Origin: Desulfobacca acetoxidans | GTDB lineage: Bacteria > Desulfobacterota > Desulfobaccia > Desulfobaccales > 0-14-0-80-60-11 | DNA: 12,975 nt | Reading direction: 5' to 3' | Assembly: GCA_020723225.1 (NCBI GenBank) | Contig: DYJG01000008.1 | Span: forward strand, 5,312-18,286 | Program-made: the position numbers and the translations under genes | Part shown: positions 1-6,145 of the stretch, one piece after another | Layout of the letters: every line of letters starts with the position of its first letter | Position numbering within the stretch: the first letter of the stretch is position 1 | The notes under the pieces: generated by a model | What the model saw: the letters and a program-made list of their open reading frames with translations, nothing else | Database searches by the model: none | Told to the model about the DNA's origin: nothing

Positions 1-656
1 GGCATCACCAACAGGGGCTCGTGTTCCTTGGGCAGCTTCAGGGCCTGGCTCAGGGCCTGGTCGACGAACGCGCCCACGATCCCCGCGCCCAGGCCCAGGG
101 CCTCGGCCTGGAGAAAGAGGCTCTGGCCGGCGTGGCCCACCTCCATGTGGGTGTACATGACGCCCCGGTTTCCATAACGCGCGGTGCAGCGCTTAAACTC
201 CGCCGCGAAGACCACCATTACCGGCGCGGTTGCCATCCAGGACTGGGACAGGCAGGCCCGGGCCACCTCAGTCCGAAGGTCTCCTTTCAAGGCGGGTTCC
301 AGGGCATGATTCTCGGGGCGGTAGCGGTAGAGGCCGGGAGGCAAATCCGCCACCCCCCGTTCTCCGGCCACCAGGTAGATTTCCAGGGGGTAGGTGGCGC
401 CGGCCGAGGCCGCGGTGCGGTAACCCCGGGGATCGGTGATCCCCTGGGTGGCCCACAGGAGTTGGGAGAGCTGTTTCAGATCCAGGGAACGGGAGGCAAA
501 GAGGCGCACGGTGCGGCGTTTTTGCAGGGCCTCTTCCACGGACATGGAGCCTTTGAGAGCCGGTTGGGGCAGCCGGACTAATTCCGCGGCCGGCGCAGCC
601 GGAGGCTGGAAAAAGACGCCGCAGGCGACCATCAACATGGGCCAGATGGGATTCAT
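1..656 (-). CDS. SagB-type nitroreductase, C-terminus cut by window edge
   Basis: The minus-strand frame is open from ATG at 656 to base 1, giving about 218 residues before the edge. It reads as a flavin (FMN) nitroreductase of the SagB-type oxidoreductase group. Visible family marks are RRTVRLF near residue 50, LSQLLWATQGI, TAASAGATYPLEIYLV, GLYRYRPENH, and HMEVGHAGQSLFLQAEALGLG; the last residues, PLLVMP, match the usual EPLYLIPVG end, so only a few residues are missing. The N-terminus has a hydrophobic stretch followed by AAPAA-EL, which could be a signal peptide with an AxA site, so the protein may be periplasmic. An AGAGGA ribosome site lies upstream of the ATG. It follows the 171-aa gene on the same strand, 62 bp away. 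Family membership is clear; the substrate is not known. Confidence 0.85.
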   Translation of the reverse strand, partial: MNPIWPMLMVACGVFFQPPAAPAAELVRLPQPALKGSMSVEEALQKRRTVRLFASRSLDLKQLSQLLWATQGITDPRGYRTAASAGATYPLEIYLVAGERGVADLPPGLYRYRPENHALEPALKGDLRTEVARACLSQSWMATAPVMVVFAAEFKRCTARYGNRGVMYTHMEVGHAGQSLFLQAEALGLGAGIVGAFVDQALSQALKLPKEHEPLLVM

Positions 657-683
657 GGCTGCTGATTCCTCTTTTAAGAGTTC

Positions 684-718
684 AAAACTCGGAACCCGGA
701 ACCCGGAACTCGGAACTT
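684..718. repeat. heptamer tandem array, GGAACYC type
   Basis: Five consecutive 7-bp units read AAAACTC, GGAACCC, GGAACCC, GGAACTC, GGAACTT. The array fills the gap between two minus-strand genes and ends at the stop codon of the upstream one. It is one of several 7-bp-period arrays in this window. Confidence 0.85.
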
Positions 719-1234
719 TTATCTAGCCCAGGCCCGGAGATGGGCCAGGAGCCGGGTCATGTCTCCGGGGGTCAGGTGAATCACCAGATCCCCCTCCTGG
801 CAGGGTACGGGACAGGTCCGGAATTCCCCTTTGACCGCAATTTCCGCGCTGCCGGCCTTGCCGGGCCGGGCCTCCAGGAGGGATTTTTCCGCAAAAATGA
901 ACTTCTTTTGGGCAGGGACGTGGCAGGCGGCCAGGATCGGTTGCATCACGCATTCGGAGGCCGGCGGCGGGGTAGAAGGGGGCAGGGTTAGACTCTGCTC
1001 GGCCGCGAAGCTTTCGATTTTATCGACCACATCTTCCCCGGGAGTCAGCTCCACTTCCAGGAAGAGGCCGGATTCCGTTTCATATCCCGCCAATTCCGAA
1101 CATATCAAGTCGCCCACCTTGAGGATCAGGGTGCCGCCGTGTTCGGTATAGTGCATCCAGACCGGACCGTCGGGTTCCAGGCGAATGCGGTCCTTGGGGA
1201 AGAGGGCCTGCACCCGGGGGCAATGCAGCAGCAT
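719..1234 (-). CDS. hypothetical protein, 171 aa
   Basis: ATG at 1234 is preceded by CTGGAGAAAAGCC, a good ribosome site; the TAA is at 719-721. I do not recognise a family. The protein is soluble, with no signal peptide or membrane segment. Residues 1 to about 75 are rich in beta-strand-like stretches (WMHYTEHGGTLILKVGDLI, FLEVELTPGEDV). A proline-rich linker (LPPSTPPPAS) at about 84-93 follows. A second half carries EIAVKGEFRTCPVPCQEGDLVIHLTPGDM. Two cysteines in CPVPC and one in LPACH-like context could bind a metal, but no standard finger is complete. Codon use matches the neighbours. It is probably co-transcribed with the nitroreductase downstream of it, since both lie on the same strand with a short gap. 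Confidence 0.75.
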   Translation of the reverse strand: MLLHCPRVQALFPKDRIRLEPDGPVWMHYTEHGGTLILKVGDLICSELAGYETESGLFLEVELTPGEDVVDKIESFAAEQSLTLPPSTPPPASECVMQPILAACHVPAQKKFIFAEKSLLEARPGKAGSAEIAVKGEFRTCPVPCQEGDLVIHLTPGDMTRLLAHLRAWAR

Positions 1235-1263
1235 GGCTTTTCTCCAGCTTGATGGTTCGTAGG

Positions 1264-1329
1264 AGGCCAGGGCCAGGGGCCAGGGGTCAGGGGCCAGTAA
1301 TCAGTGACCGGTTAACGGTAGTCAGTTTT
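1264..1329. repeat. heptamer-period array, NNNNCAG type, degenerate
   Basis: CAG or CGG recurs at 1268, 1274, 1281, 1288, 1295, 1302, 1309, 1316 and 1323. Every step after the first is exactly 7 bp. The flanking bases drift from GGGC-CAG to TGAC-CGG and TAGT-CAG while the period holds. It is non-coding, in the 505-bp gap between the 171-aa gene and nifU. Confidence 0.8.
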
Positions 1330-1370
1330 CATTTTGAGTTATGGGGCAAAAAATTTTGGATGCAGATTCC

Positions 1371-1398
1371 GGCCACTGCTCACTGCTTGCTGCTTACT
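1371..1398. repeat. heptamer array, GCTYRCT type
   Basis: Four 7-bp units read GGCCACT, GCTCACT, GCTTGCT, GCTTACT. It uses the same word family as the arrays on both sides of 12025-12050 before rph, about 10.6 kb away. Confidence 0.8.
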
Positions 1399-1419
1399 TC
1401 ATATCATAGCAGCTCCTCA

Positions 1420-1529
1420 TGGGCCATTGGCCCACCCATAAATTATGAAAAAGCTGGTGGGGCGGGCCTCAGTGCCGTGGGGCGTGCGTCCCCGCCAGCC
1501 TACCTCTCGGGCGGCCAGAGACGGCCGTC
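1420..1529. repeat. GC-rich palindromic, REP-like segment
   Basis: Three inverted repeats lie close together. TGGGCCA-T-TGGCCCA (1420-1434) is perfect. GCTGGTGGGG (about 1453) pairs with CCCCGCCAGC (about 1492) over 10 bp with one G-T pair. GACGGCCGTC (1520-1529) is a perfect 10-bp palindrome inside GGGCGGCC/GGCCGTCCC. No convincing gene is present. The pattern suggests a dispersed, transcribable structured repeat, but only one copy lies in this window. Confidence 0.5.
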
Positions 1530-1568
1530 CCACCGATTCACTGCTTTTGAATATTTTCTTGCGTCTTG

Positions 1569-1592
1569 CTTTGCGCCTTTGCGTCTTTGCGT
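1569..1592. repeat. octamer repeat CTTTGCGY
   Basis: Three tandem 8-bp units read CTTTGCGC, CTTTGCGT, CTTTGCGT. They are followed by GAG and preceded by a related TTGCGTCTTG. This lies in the same repeat-rich gap; 1530-1568 and 1593-1670 show nothing further that I can name. Confidence 0.7.
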
Positions 1593-1670
1593 GAGACTTC
1601 TTTTTTGAACAGAACGCCTTCCCCGCGGTCAGGAGAAATTTGCCGGAATCCAGTTTTCCCCCATCGTTTC

Positions 1671-1699
1671 TTGACCAAGTCTGATATGCACATTATAAT
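1671..1699 (+). promoter_or_regulatory. sigma70-type promoter for the nifU-nifS pair
   Basis: TTGACC (1671-1676), a 17-bp spacer and a perfect TATAAT (1694-1699) lie 41 bp upstream of the nifU ATG. The predicted start of transcription is near 1706. It is the best promoter match in the window. Confidence 0.8.
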
Positions 1700-1707
1700 T
1701 TAGAAAA

Positions 1708-1721
1708 ATTTCCGTGGAAAT
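1708..1721. promoter_or_regulatory. candidate operator at the nifU transcription start
   Basis: ATTTCC-GT-GGAAAT is a perfect 6-bp inverted repeat with a 2-bp centre, starting about 9 bp after the -10 box, so it covers the predicted start of transcription. Fe-S assembly operons are often controlled by Rrf2-family repressors that bind such dyads. The identity of any regulator here is inference. Confidence 0.45.
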
Positions 1722-1739
1722 CATAGATGGGAGGGGATC

Positions 1740-2258
1740 ATGGCTTATTCCCCAATTGTAATGGATCATTTCAAAACCCCCCGGAACGTGGGGGAAATTA
1801 CGGAAGCGGACGGCCTGGGAGAAGTGGGCAATCCCGTATGCGGGGATATGATGAGCGTCTATATCAAGGTGGAAGGCGACCGCATCGCGGACATCAAGTT
1901 CAAGACCTTCGGCTGCGGCGCGGCCATTGCCGTTTCCAGCATGATCACCGAACTGGCCAAGGGCAAGACCCTGGAAGAGGCCATGAAGATCAAGAACTCG
2001 GACGTGGCCAAGGCCTTAGGCGGCCTCCCGCCCAATAAGCTCCATTGCTCCAACCTGGGAGCCGACGCCCTCCACTCGGCCATCAAAAATTACCTGGATC
2101 GCAAGTCCGGCAAAGTTGTGGCCAAGGAGGAAGGGGAGCCCCACCACCCCGAAAAGGGCGCGGCCTGCTATTGCCCTTATTGCGAGAAGAAGGTGGAGGA
2201 AGAGTCTCCCTTCTGCATCTTCTGCGGCAAAGAAATGCCCCACGAGCACGATCATTAA
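1740..2258 (+). CDS. nifU: IscU/NifU-type Fe-S scaffold with C-terminal zinc ribbon
   Basis: The 172-aa protein is a scaffold on which Fe-S clusters are built and passed on. The IscU fold covers residues 1 to about 122 and keeps all key residues: Cys34 and Asp36 in GNPVCGDMM, Cys59 in FGCGAAIAVSSM, and Cys103 in LPPNKLHCSNLGADAL. After a charged linker (about 122-140) comes an extra tail with Cys143 and a zinc-ribbon pattern, CPYC (145-148) and CIFC (159-162), then a His-rich end (PHEHDH). IscU proteins normally stop near residue 128, and classical NifU instead adds a ferredoxin and an Nfu domain, so this tail is unusual. GGAGGGG precedes the ATG. The gene sits behind a strong promoter and 216 bp before the NifS-like gene. 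Function is confident; the role of the tail is unknown. Confidence 0.93.
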   Translation: MAYSPIVMDHFKTPRNVGEITEADGLGEVGNPVCGDMMSVYIKVEGDRIADIKFKTFGCGAAIAVSSMITELAKGKTLEEAMKIKNSDVAKALGGLPPNKLHCSNLGADALHSAIKNYLDRKSGKVVAKEEGEPHHPEKGAACYCPYCEKKVEEESPFCIFCGKEMPHEHDH

Positions 2259-2262
2259 AGAC

Positions 2263-2293
2263 GGTCTTCGGTCTTCGGTTTCCGGTTTTCGGT
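2263..2293. repeat. heptamer array, GGTYTTC type
   Basis: Units read GGTCTTC, GGTCTTC, GGTTTCC, GGTTTTC plus GGT, in perfect 7-bp register. The array starts 4 bp after the nifU stop codon. The same word returns after the nifS stop codon at 3650, so both genes of the pair are followed by the same array type. Confidence 0.88.
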
Positions 2294-2311
2294 AAAGACT
2301 TGCCAGCATAT

Positions 2312-2457
2312 CTTTTTGGGAAAAGGGGGAAAAAGGGGAAGAGGTAAAAAGGGGAAAGGACTTCTTCTTTGCCCTATCGCGTTTCCTCATTTAACCTTTT
2401 CCCTTTTACCCCCCTCTTCTCACTGTTCACTAACCTTGAACCTTGAACTTTGAACTG
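2312..2457. repeat. purine/pyrimidine tracts and CCTTGAA heptamer array
   Basis: A purine run of GGGGAAAA-like words (about 2318-2359) is answered by a pyrimidine run (about 2393-2418) that is roughly its reverse complement, so the transcript could fold. Then CACTGTT, CACTAA, CCTTGAA, CCTTGAA, CTTTGAA and CTG (2421-2457) follow with 7-bp spacing apart from one 6-bp step. The stretch separates nifU from nifS and holds no gene. Confidence 0.75.
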
Positions 2458-2474
2458 TAGAGAAGGATGCCGCC

Positions 2475-3644
2475 ATGGGCTTCATTTATCTAGACCACCA
2501 ATCCGGTACGCCCCTGCACCCCAAGGTGCAGGAGGCCATGATTCAGCATATTCAGACCATCTTCGGCAACCCTTCCAGCGACCACCAGGTGGGACAGCCC
2601 GCGGCCGCGGTTTTGGAAAAGGCCCGGGCCCAGACCGCGGCCCTGATCAATGCCAACCCGCCGGAGATAGTCTTTACCTCCGGAGGCACGGAGTCCAACA
2701 ATCAGGCCATTAAAGGCGTGGCCATCGGTTTGCGGGAAAAGGGGCGCCACATCATCACCTCCAACATCGAGCACAAGTCCGTGCTCAATTCCCTGCGCAC
2801 CCTGCGGCTGTTGGATTACCGGGTCACTTCCCTGGACGTGGACCAATACGGGTTGGTTGATCCCGCGGCGGTGGAGAAGGCCATCACCCCGGAGACCATC
2901 CTCATCAGCGTCATGCTGGCCAACAACGAGATCGGCACCATCGAGCCCATCGCCAAGATCGCCGAGGTCGCAAAAAAGCATAAGATTGTCATGCACACCG
3001 ACGCGGTGGCCGCTACCGGCAACATCCCCGTGGACGTCCAGGAGCTGGGGGTCAATCTCCTGAGCCTGGCGGCCAACCAGTTCTACGGCCCCTCCGGAGT
3101 GGGCGCGCTTTATATCCGCAAGGGCACTCCCGTTTGGCCCTTGCTGGACGGCGGCACCCAGGAAAACAAACGCCGGGCCGGCACGGAGAATCTCATCGGC
3201 ATCGTCGGCCTGGGCACGGCCGCGGAATTGGCCAAAGAGGCCATCCCCGCCCGCCAGGCGCGGCTCAGGGCCTTAAAGGAACGCCTGGAACAGGGCATCA
3301 AGGCCCGCATCCCGGAGATTCACGTCAACGGGCACCCCACCCTGAACCTGCCGCATCTCTTGTCCGTATCGGTGGAATATATCGAAGGCGAGAGCCTGAT
3401 GCTCATGCTGGACGACGAAGGCATCGTGGTGGCCACCCGCTCCGCGTGCGCCTCCGGGTCGCTCCGGGCTTCCCATGTCCTCATCGGCACCGGCATGGAT
3501 TTCGCCACCGCCCAGGGGACGCTAGTCTTCACCCTGGGTGAGGAAAACACGGACGCCGAGATCGACCGGGTCCTGGAAGTGATGCCGGGGATCGTCCAGA
3601 CGTTGCGGGAGATGTCGCCGTTGTATAAGAAATCCCCCCATTAA
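2475..3644 (+). CDS. nifS: NifS/IscS-like protein lacking the PLP lysine
   Basis: The 389-aa fold-type I aminotransferase-like protein aligns throughout with NifS/IscS cysteine desulfurases. Kept: YLDHQSGTPLHP at the N-terminus, TSGGTESNN (68-76), His100 in NIEHKSVL, NNEIGT, Asp176 in HTDAVAATG, RRAGTEN, and the sulfur-accepting Cys325 in RSACASGS. Lost: the HK pair carrying the PLP Schiff base reads Asn201-Gln202 in SLAANQFYGPSGVG (codons AAC CAG, 3075-3080), GPKG reads GPSG, and the PLP-contacting Gln of DAxQ is Ala179. Normal PLP chemistry is therefore unlikely. From memory, Archaeoglobus fulgidus IscS has a matching loss and a similar MSPLY C-terminus, and is reported inactive as a desulfurase. 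It probably works with the adjacent scaffold, perhaps as a cluster-ligand partner using free sulfide. AGAAGGA precedes the chosen ATG. Confidence 0.92.
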   Translation: MGFIYLDHQSGTPLHPKVQEAMIQHIQTIFGNPSSDHQVGQPAAAVLEKARAQTAALINANPPEIVFTSGGTESNNQAIKGVAIGLREKGRHIITSNIEHKSVLNSLRTLRLLDYRVTSLDVDQYGLVDPAAVEKAITPETILISVMLANNEIGTIEPIAKIAEVAKKHKIVMHTDAVAATGNIPVDVQELGVNLLSLAANQFYGPSGVGALYIRKGTPVWPLLDGGTQENKRRAGTENLIGIVGLGTAAELAKEAIPARQARLRALKERLEQGIKARIPEIHVNGHPTLNLPHLLSVSVEYIEGESLMLMLDDEGIVVATRSACASGSLRASHVLIGTGMDFATAQGTLVFTLGEENTDAEIDRVLEVMPGIVQTLREMSPLYKKSPH

Positions 3645-3649
3645 AAAAA

Positions 3650-3680
3650 GGTTTTCGGTTTTCAGTTTTCGGTTTTCGGT
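3650..3680. repeat. heptamer array, GGTTTTC type
   Basis: Units read GGTTTTC, GGTTTTC, AGTTTTC, GGTTTTC, GGT in strict 7-bp register, starting 6 bp after the nifS stop codon. Confidence 0.88.
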
Positions 3681-3728
3681 GGGGAATAAAGAAGGTTAAA
3701 GTTTTTACTGGTTGAAATTTAGGTTTGG

Positions 3729-3756
3729 AAAAAAGCCGGGAAACCGGCTTTTTTTT
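3729..3756 (+). terminator. intrinsic terminator after nifS
   Basis: A-tract, GCCGG stem, GAAA tetraloop (GNRA type), CCGGC and eight T. The A-tract before and T-tract after extend the stem by pairing. It closes the nifU-nifS unit about 85 bp after the nifS stop codon. Bases 3757-4018 hold no gene or promoter that I can defend. Confidence 0.92.
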
Positions 3757-4018
3757 ATGGCTGGCAGTTCCGGCTGGCGCCCCCGGACTGTATTTAACGA
3801 TGGTGCATATATTTCTGCCGGAGCTGTAAGGTCTTGAAGGGCTGGAGGAAAAGCAGTTCGCAGAGATTGTCTGGCAAACCCCTATAAAAAGGTAGATATT
3901 AGTTGTATCTCGCGATATGCTATTTTTTAAGATTTGTTGGCTAAAACATTAGTACTCCTTGGGATTGAATCGGGGAAGGGACGTCTCGATCCTGCTTTTT
4001 AAACGCGGAGGCCGGGAT

Positions 4019-4076
4019 TGCCGCATAACTTTGGGTAATGCGGCAGGGGTAGAACCTCAGCCGCATGAAAGGAGGG
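4019..4076 (+). promoter_or_regulatory. leader with two mutually exclusive hairpins
   Basis: TGCCGCAT (4019-4026) pairs perfectly with ATGCGGCA (4038-4045) across an 11-nt loop. The same central arm can instead pair with GCCGCAT (4060-4066), just ahead of the AAAGGAGGG ribosome site (about 4068-4076) of the hydrolase gene. One arm with two possible partners is the layout of a switching leader. I do not recognise a known riboswitch class in it. Confidence 0.5.
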
Positions 4077-4081
4077 TTAAG

Positions 4082-5122
4082 ATGAAAAGATTAGCCGTTG
4101 TTGGATTCCTACCGCTGGCCGCGATCATCTTGGCGGCGCTTCTTCCACTCTGCAACGCCGAAGCCTGTACTCGCATGTTTTGGAACACTAACGGCAAGGT
4201 AATGGTCACCGGGCGAAATATGGACTTTGACATTGACGATCAGCCGGTCTTCTATGTCTTTCCCAAGGGAATCACCAAGAATGGGGGTGCTGACATCAAT
4301 CCGGCGACGTGGACTTCCCAACACGGCAGCCTCGTGGTGACCCATTTGGGTCGCTCCACTTTTAGCACCGAAGGGATGAACACCGCCGGACTGGCCTTTC
4401 ACTACCTATATCTGACTCCCACCATATACGAGGGTCGAGACGCCACCAGGCCGGGGGTCCTCCAGGGGAGATATGGTATGTATCTCCTCGACAACGCCGC
4501 CACCGTGTCAGACGCCTTGTTGCTCATGTACCACACCCAGCTGGTGCCGGAAGTGATCAACAACAGACTCTTCACCCTGCACCTCGCACTGGAGGATGCC
4601 TCGGGGGACTCGGCGATCATCGAGTTTATCGGGGGCCAGATGCATGTCTATCATTCACCTGACTATACCGTCCTCACCAACGATCCTCCCTTCGACCAAC
4701 ATATTCAAAACTTGTGGAAATACCAGTACTTTGGCGGAGATCTCCCCATGCCCGGCGATCTCAATCCCTCGGGTCGCTTTGTCAGGGCGTCGGCGTATGT
4801 GTCATCGCTGAATGCCGCATTCAGCAATCAAGCCCTGAAGCCGGATCCCATTTCCGCCATGTTCACTGCCATCCGCGCTCTTACGGAACCCTTTGGCGCC
4901 TTCCAGTTTTTTGGAAGCGCGCCTGTGCCCGTCTGGCCAACCACCTGGACCATGGTTTCCGATTTGACCCATAAGAGAGTCTATTTTGCCCACAATCTGG
5001 CGAGGAATAACTTCTGGATTAATATGGGAAAGCTCAATTTCTCAGCAGGCGCTCCGATACTGAAGCTGGATGCTCGCAGACGTGGTTTGCATGGACAAGT
5101 GTCAAGGTTGTTTACACCCTAA
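4082..5122 (+). CDS. secreted Ntn-hydrolase, choloylglycine hydrolase/penicillin V acylase family
   Basis: The ATG at 4082 has AAAGGAGGG before it and opens a clear signal peptide (MKR, then a hydrophobic core to residue 24), giving 346 aa. Signal cleavage at AEA leaves Cys29 as the new N-terminus (CTRMFW), which is the catalytic N-terminal nucleophile of this linear-amide C-N hydrolase family. Arg45 and Asp48 in GRNMDFD are the next expected active-site residues; TNDPPFDQHIQNL supplies the Asn and GRFVRASAY the Arg. The enzyme should cut amide bonds of conjugated or acylated small molecules outside the cytoplasm. Bile salts are unlikely substrates for a free-living anaerobe; acyl-homoserine lactones or N-acyl amino acids are possible, but this is inference. 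The gene stands alone between two terminators. Confidence 0.88.
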   Translation: MKRLAVVGFLPLAAIILAALLPLCNAEACTRMFWNTNGKVMVTGRNMDFDIDDQPVFYVFPKGITKNGGADINPATWTSQHGSLVVTHLGRSTFSTEGMNTAGLAFHYLYLTPTIYEGRDATRPGVLQGRYGMYLLDNAATVSDALLLMYHTQLVPEVINNRLFTLHLALEDASGDSAIIEFIGGQMHVYHSPDYTVLTNDPPFDQHIQNLWKYQYFGGDLPMPGDLNPSGRFVRASAYVSSLNAAFSNQALKPDPISAMFTAIRALTEPFGAFQFFGSAPVPVWPTTWTMVSDLTHKRVYFAHNLARNNFWINMGKLNFSAGAPILKLDARRRGLHGQVSRLFTP

Positions 5123-5200
5123 AGCACGGGCTCCTTCGTTGGTTCTCTTTCTTTCGGACTAAACCCGATCAATGCGGGTTAAAAACCTAAATTTTGATTC

Positions 5201-5245
5201 GCTGAGAGAAGTCGGGCCGCTGGCTCGACTTCCTCAGCTTTTTTT
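5201..5245 (+). terminator. intrinsic terminator after the hydrolase gene
   Basis: GCTGAGAGAAGTCG (5201-5214) pairs with CGACTTCCTCAGC (5226-5238), 13 bp with one bulged A, followed by seven T. It lies about 80 bp after the hydrolase stop codon. Confidence 0.92.
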
Positions 5246-5467
5246 GCCGAATTTAGCTGAGATGATTCCCTATCAAACTTTAAGAAGAAATTACCAGGCG
5301 GCAGCAGGTCCTGATTCGGGGAAGAATCAATATCGAATAGCTCCTAGGCAAAATCTGCCCTTACGACCAGGGGGAGGTGGGGGGAATCTGGGGAAAACCT
5401 CGGGATATTGGATCATTAGCCCTTCCGGTATGGGATTTGCACCCAGGATGGCCACAGGAGGTGGACC
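5246..5467 (+). other. non-coding leader of rlpA with G-rich tract
   Basis: No gene or clear promoter is seen. TGATTC-GGGGAA-GAATCA (5312-5329) is a small hairpin. Four G-runs (5370-5374, 5379-5384, 5390-5393, 5402-5404) with loops of 4, 5 and 8 bases could make a loose G-quadruplex on the coding strand. AGGAGG sits just before the rlpA ATG. Confidence 0.4.
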
Positions 5468-6145
5468 ATGATTGCGTTAATCCCGCAAATCGAGTCCAGT
5501 CTTGCCTATCTGCGGCCGGAGGCCGGAGTTTCCCAGTCTCAGGACAGCTTTGCCGAGGTGCTCAAAGCCGCGTCCGCCCAGGCCTCGCCGCAGCCGGCGG
5601 CACCCCCTCAATATGTGGTGCAAAAAGGTGATAATCTCTCGGAGATCGCAAAGAAATTGGGGTACTCCGACCCCAGGGAACTGGCCCGGGTCAATGGCCT
5701 GAAGAACGCCAACCTGCTCCAGGTGGGCCAGGTGCTCAATCTGCCCGGGAGTGAAGGCGGCAAACAGGAAGCTGCGACTACGGCTATTGCCGCGAAAGGG
5801 AGCCGGGGAAGGAATAATTCCGCAGTTGCTGTCCAGGAAAAACAGGTGGCGGCCCGGGCCGGGACCCTGGTCACGGCTTCCTGGTACGGCGCGAACCATG
5901 CAGGGAAACGCATGGCCAACGGCCAGCCCTTTGACATGTACGCCGATACCGCGGCCCACCGCAGCCTGCCCATGGGCACCAAACTCCAGCTCACCAACCC
6001 CGCCAACGGCCGCACCGCGACCGTGGAAGTCACCGACCGGGGGCCGTTCATCCGGGGGCGGAACCTGGACGTCTCCTACGGTGTGGCCCGGAAATTGGGG
6101 ATGGTGGAGCAGGGAGTGGCCAAACTGCGCATGGATAAGAGCTAG
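5468..6145 (+). CDS. rlpA: LysM-RlpA protein without a recognisable signal peptide
   Basis: The 225-aa protein has an N-terminal segment (1 to about 47), a LysM peptidoglycan-binding domain (about 49-93, YVVQKGDNLSEIAKKLGY to VGQVLNLP), an Ala/Lys-rich linker, and an RlpA double-psi beta-barrel (about 134-222) with TASWYG, GTKLQLTN and VTDRGPFIRGRNLDVS. RlpA proteins cut or bind denuded glycan strands at the septum; the catalytic Asp of DRGPF is present. The odd part is the N-terminus. MIALIPQIESSLAYLRPEAG is not a signal peptide, and no lipobox is present, although a wall-acting protein must be exported. AGGAGGTGGACC before the ATG supports this start. Its stop codon overlaps that of the convergent 184-aa gene within a CTAG. 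Confidence 0.88.
   Translation: MIALIPQIESSLAYLRPEAGVSQSQDSFAEVLKAASAQASPQPAAPPQYVVQKGDNLSEIAKKLGYSDPRELARVNGLKNANLLQVGQVLNLPGSEGGKQEAATTAIAAKGSRGRNNSAVAVQEKQVAARAGTLVTASWYGANHAGKRMANGQPFDMYADTAAHRSLPMGTKLQLTNPANGRTATVEVTDRGPFIRGRNLDVSYGVARKLGMVEQGVAKLRMDKS

Noticed and set aside
21..581. Long plus-strand open frame opposite the nitroreductase
   Set aside because: It is Gly/Gln-rich low-complexity sequence antisense to a recognisable nitroreductase and has no ribosome site; it is a shadow of GC-rich coding DNA.
1249..1608. Plus-strand open frame of 119 codons in the 505-bp gap
   Set aside because: It runs through the heptamer arrays and palindromes, has no family resemblance and no good ribosome site.
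3959..4081. Upstream extension of the hydrolase to an ATG at 3959
   Set aside because: It would put the signal peptide 41 residues inside the protein and cover the hairpin leader; the ATG at 4082 has an excellent ribosome site and a proper signal peptide.
4151..4168. Lipoprotein reading of the hydrolase at Cys24
   Set aside because: The residues before Cys24 (LPL) do not fit a lipobox, while AEA before Cys29 fits signal peptidase I and exposes the expected catalytic cysteine.
5370..5404. Strong G-quadruplex before rlpA
   Set aside because: Four G-runs exist but the last loop is 8 bases and the tract could be simple purine richness, so it is only noted in the leader entry.
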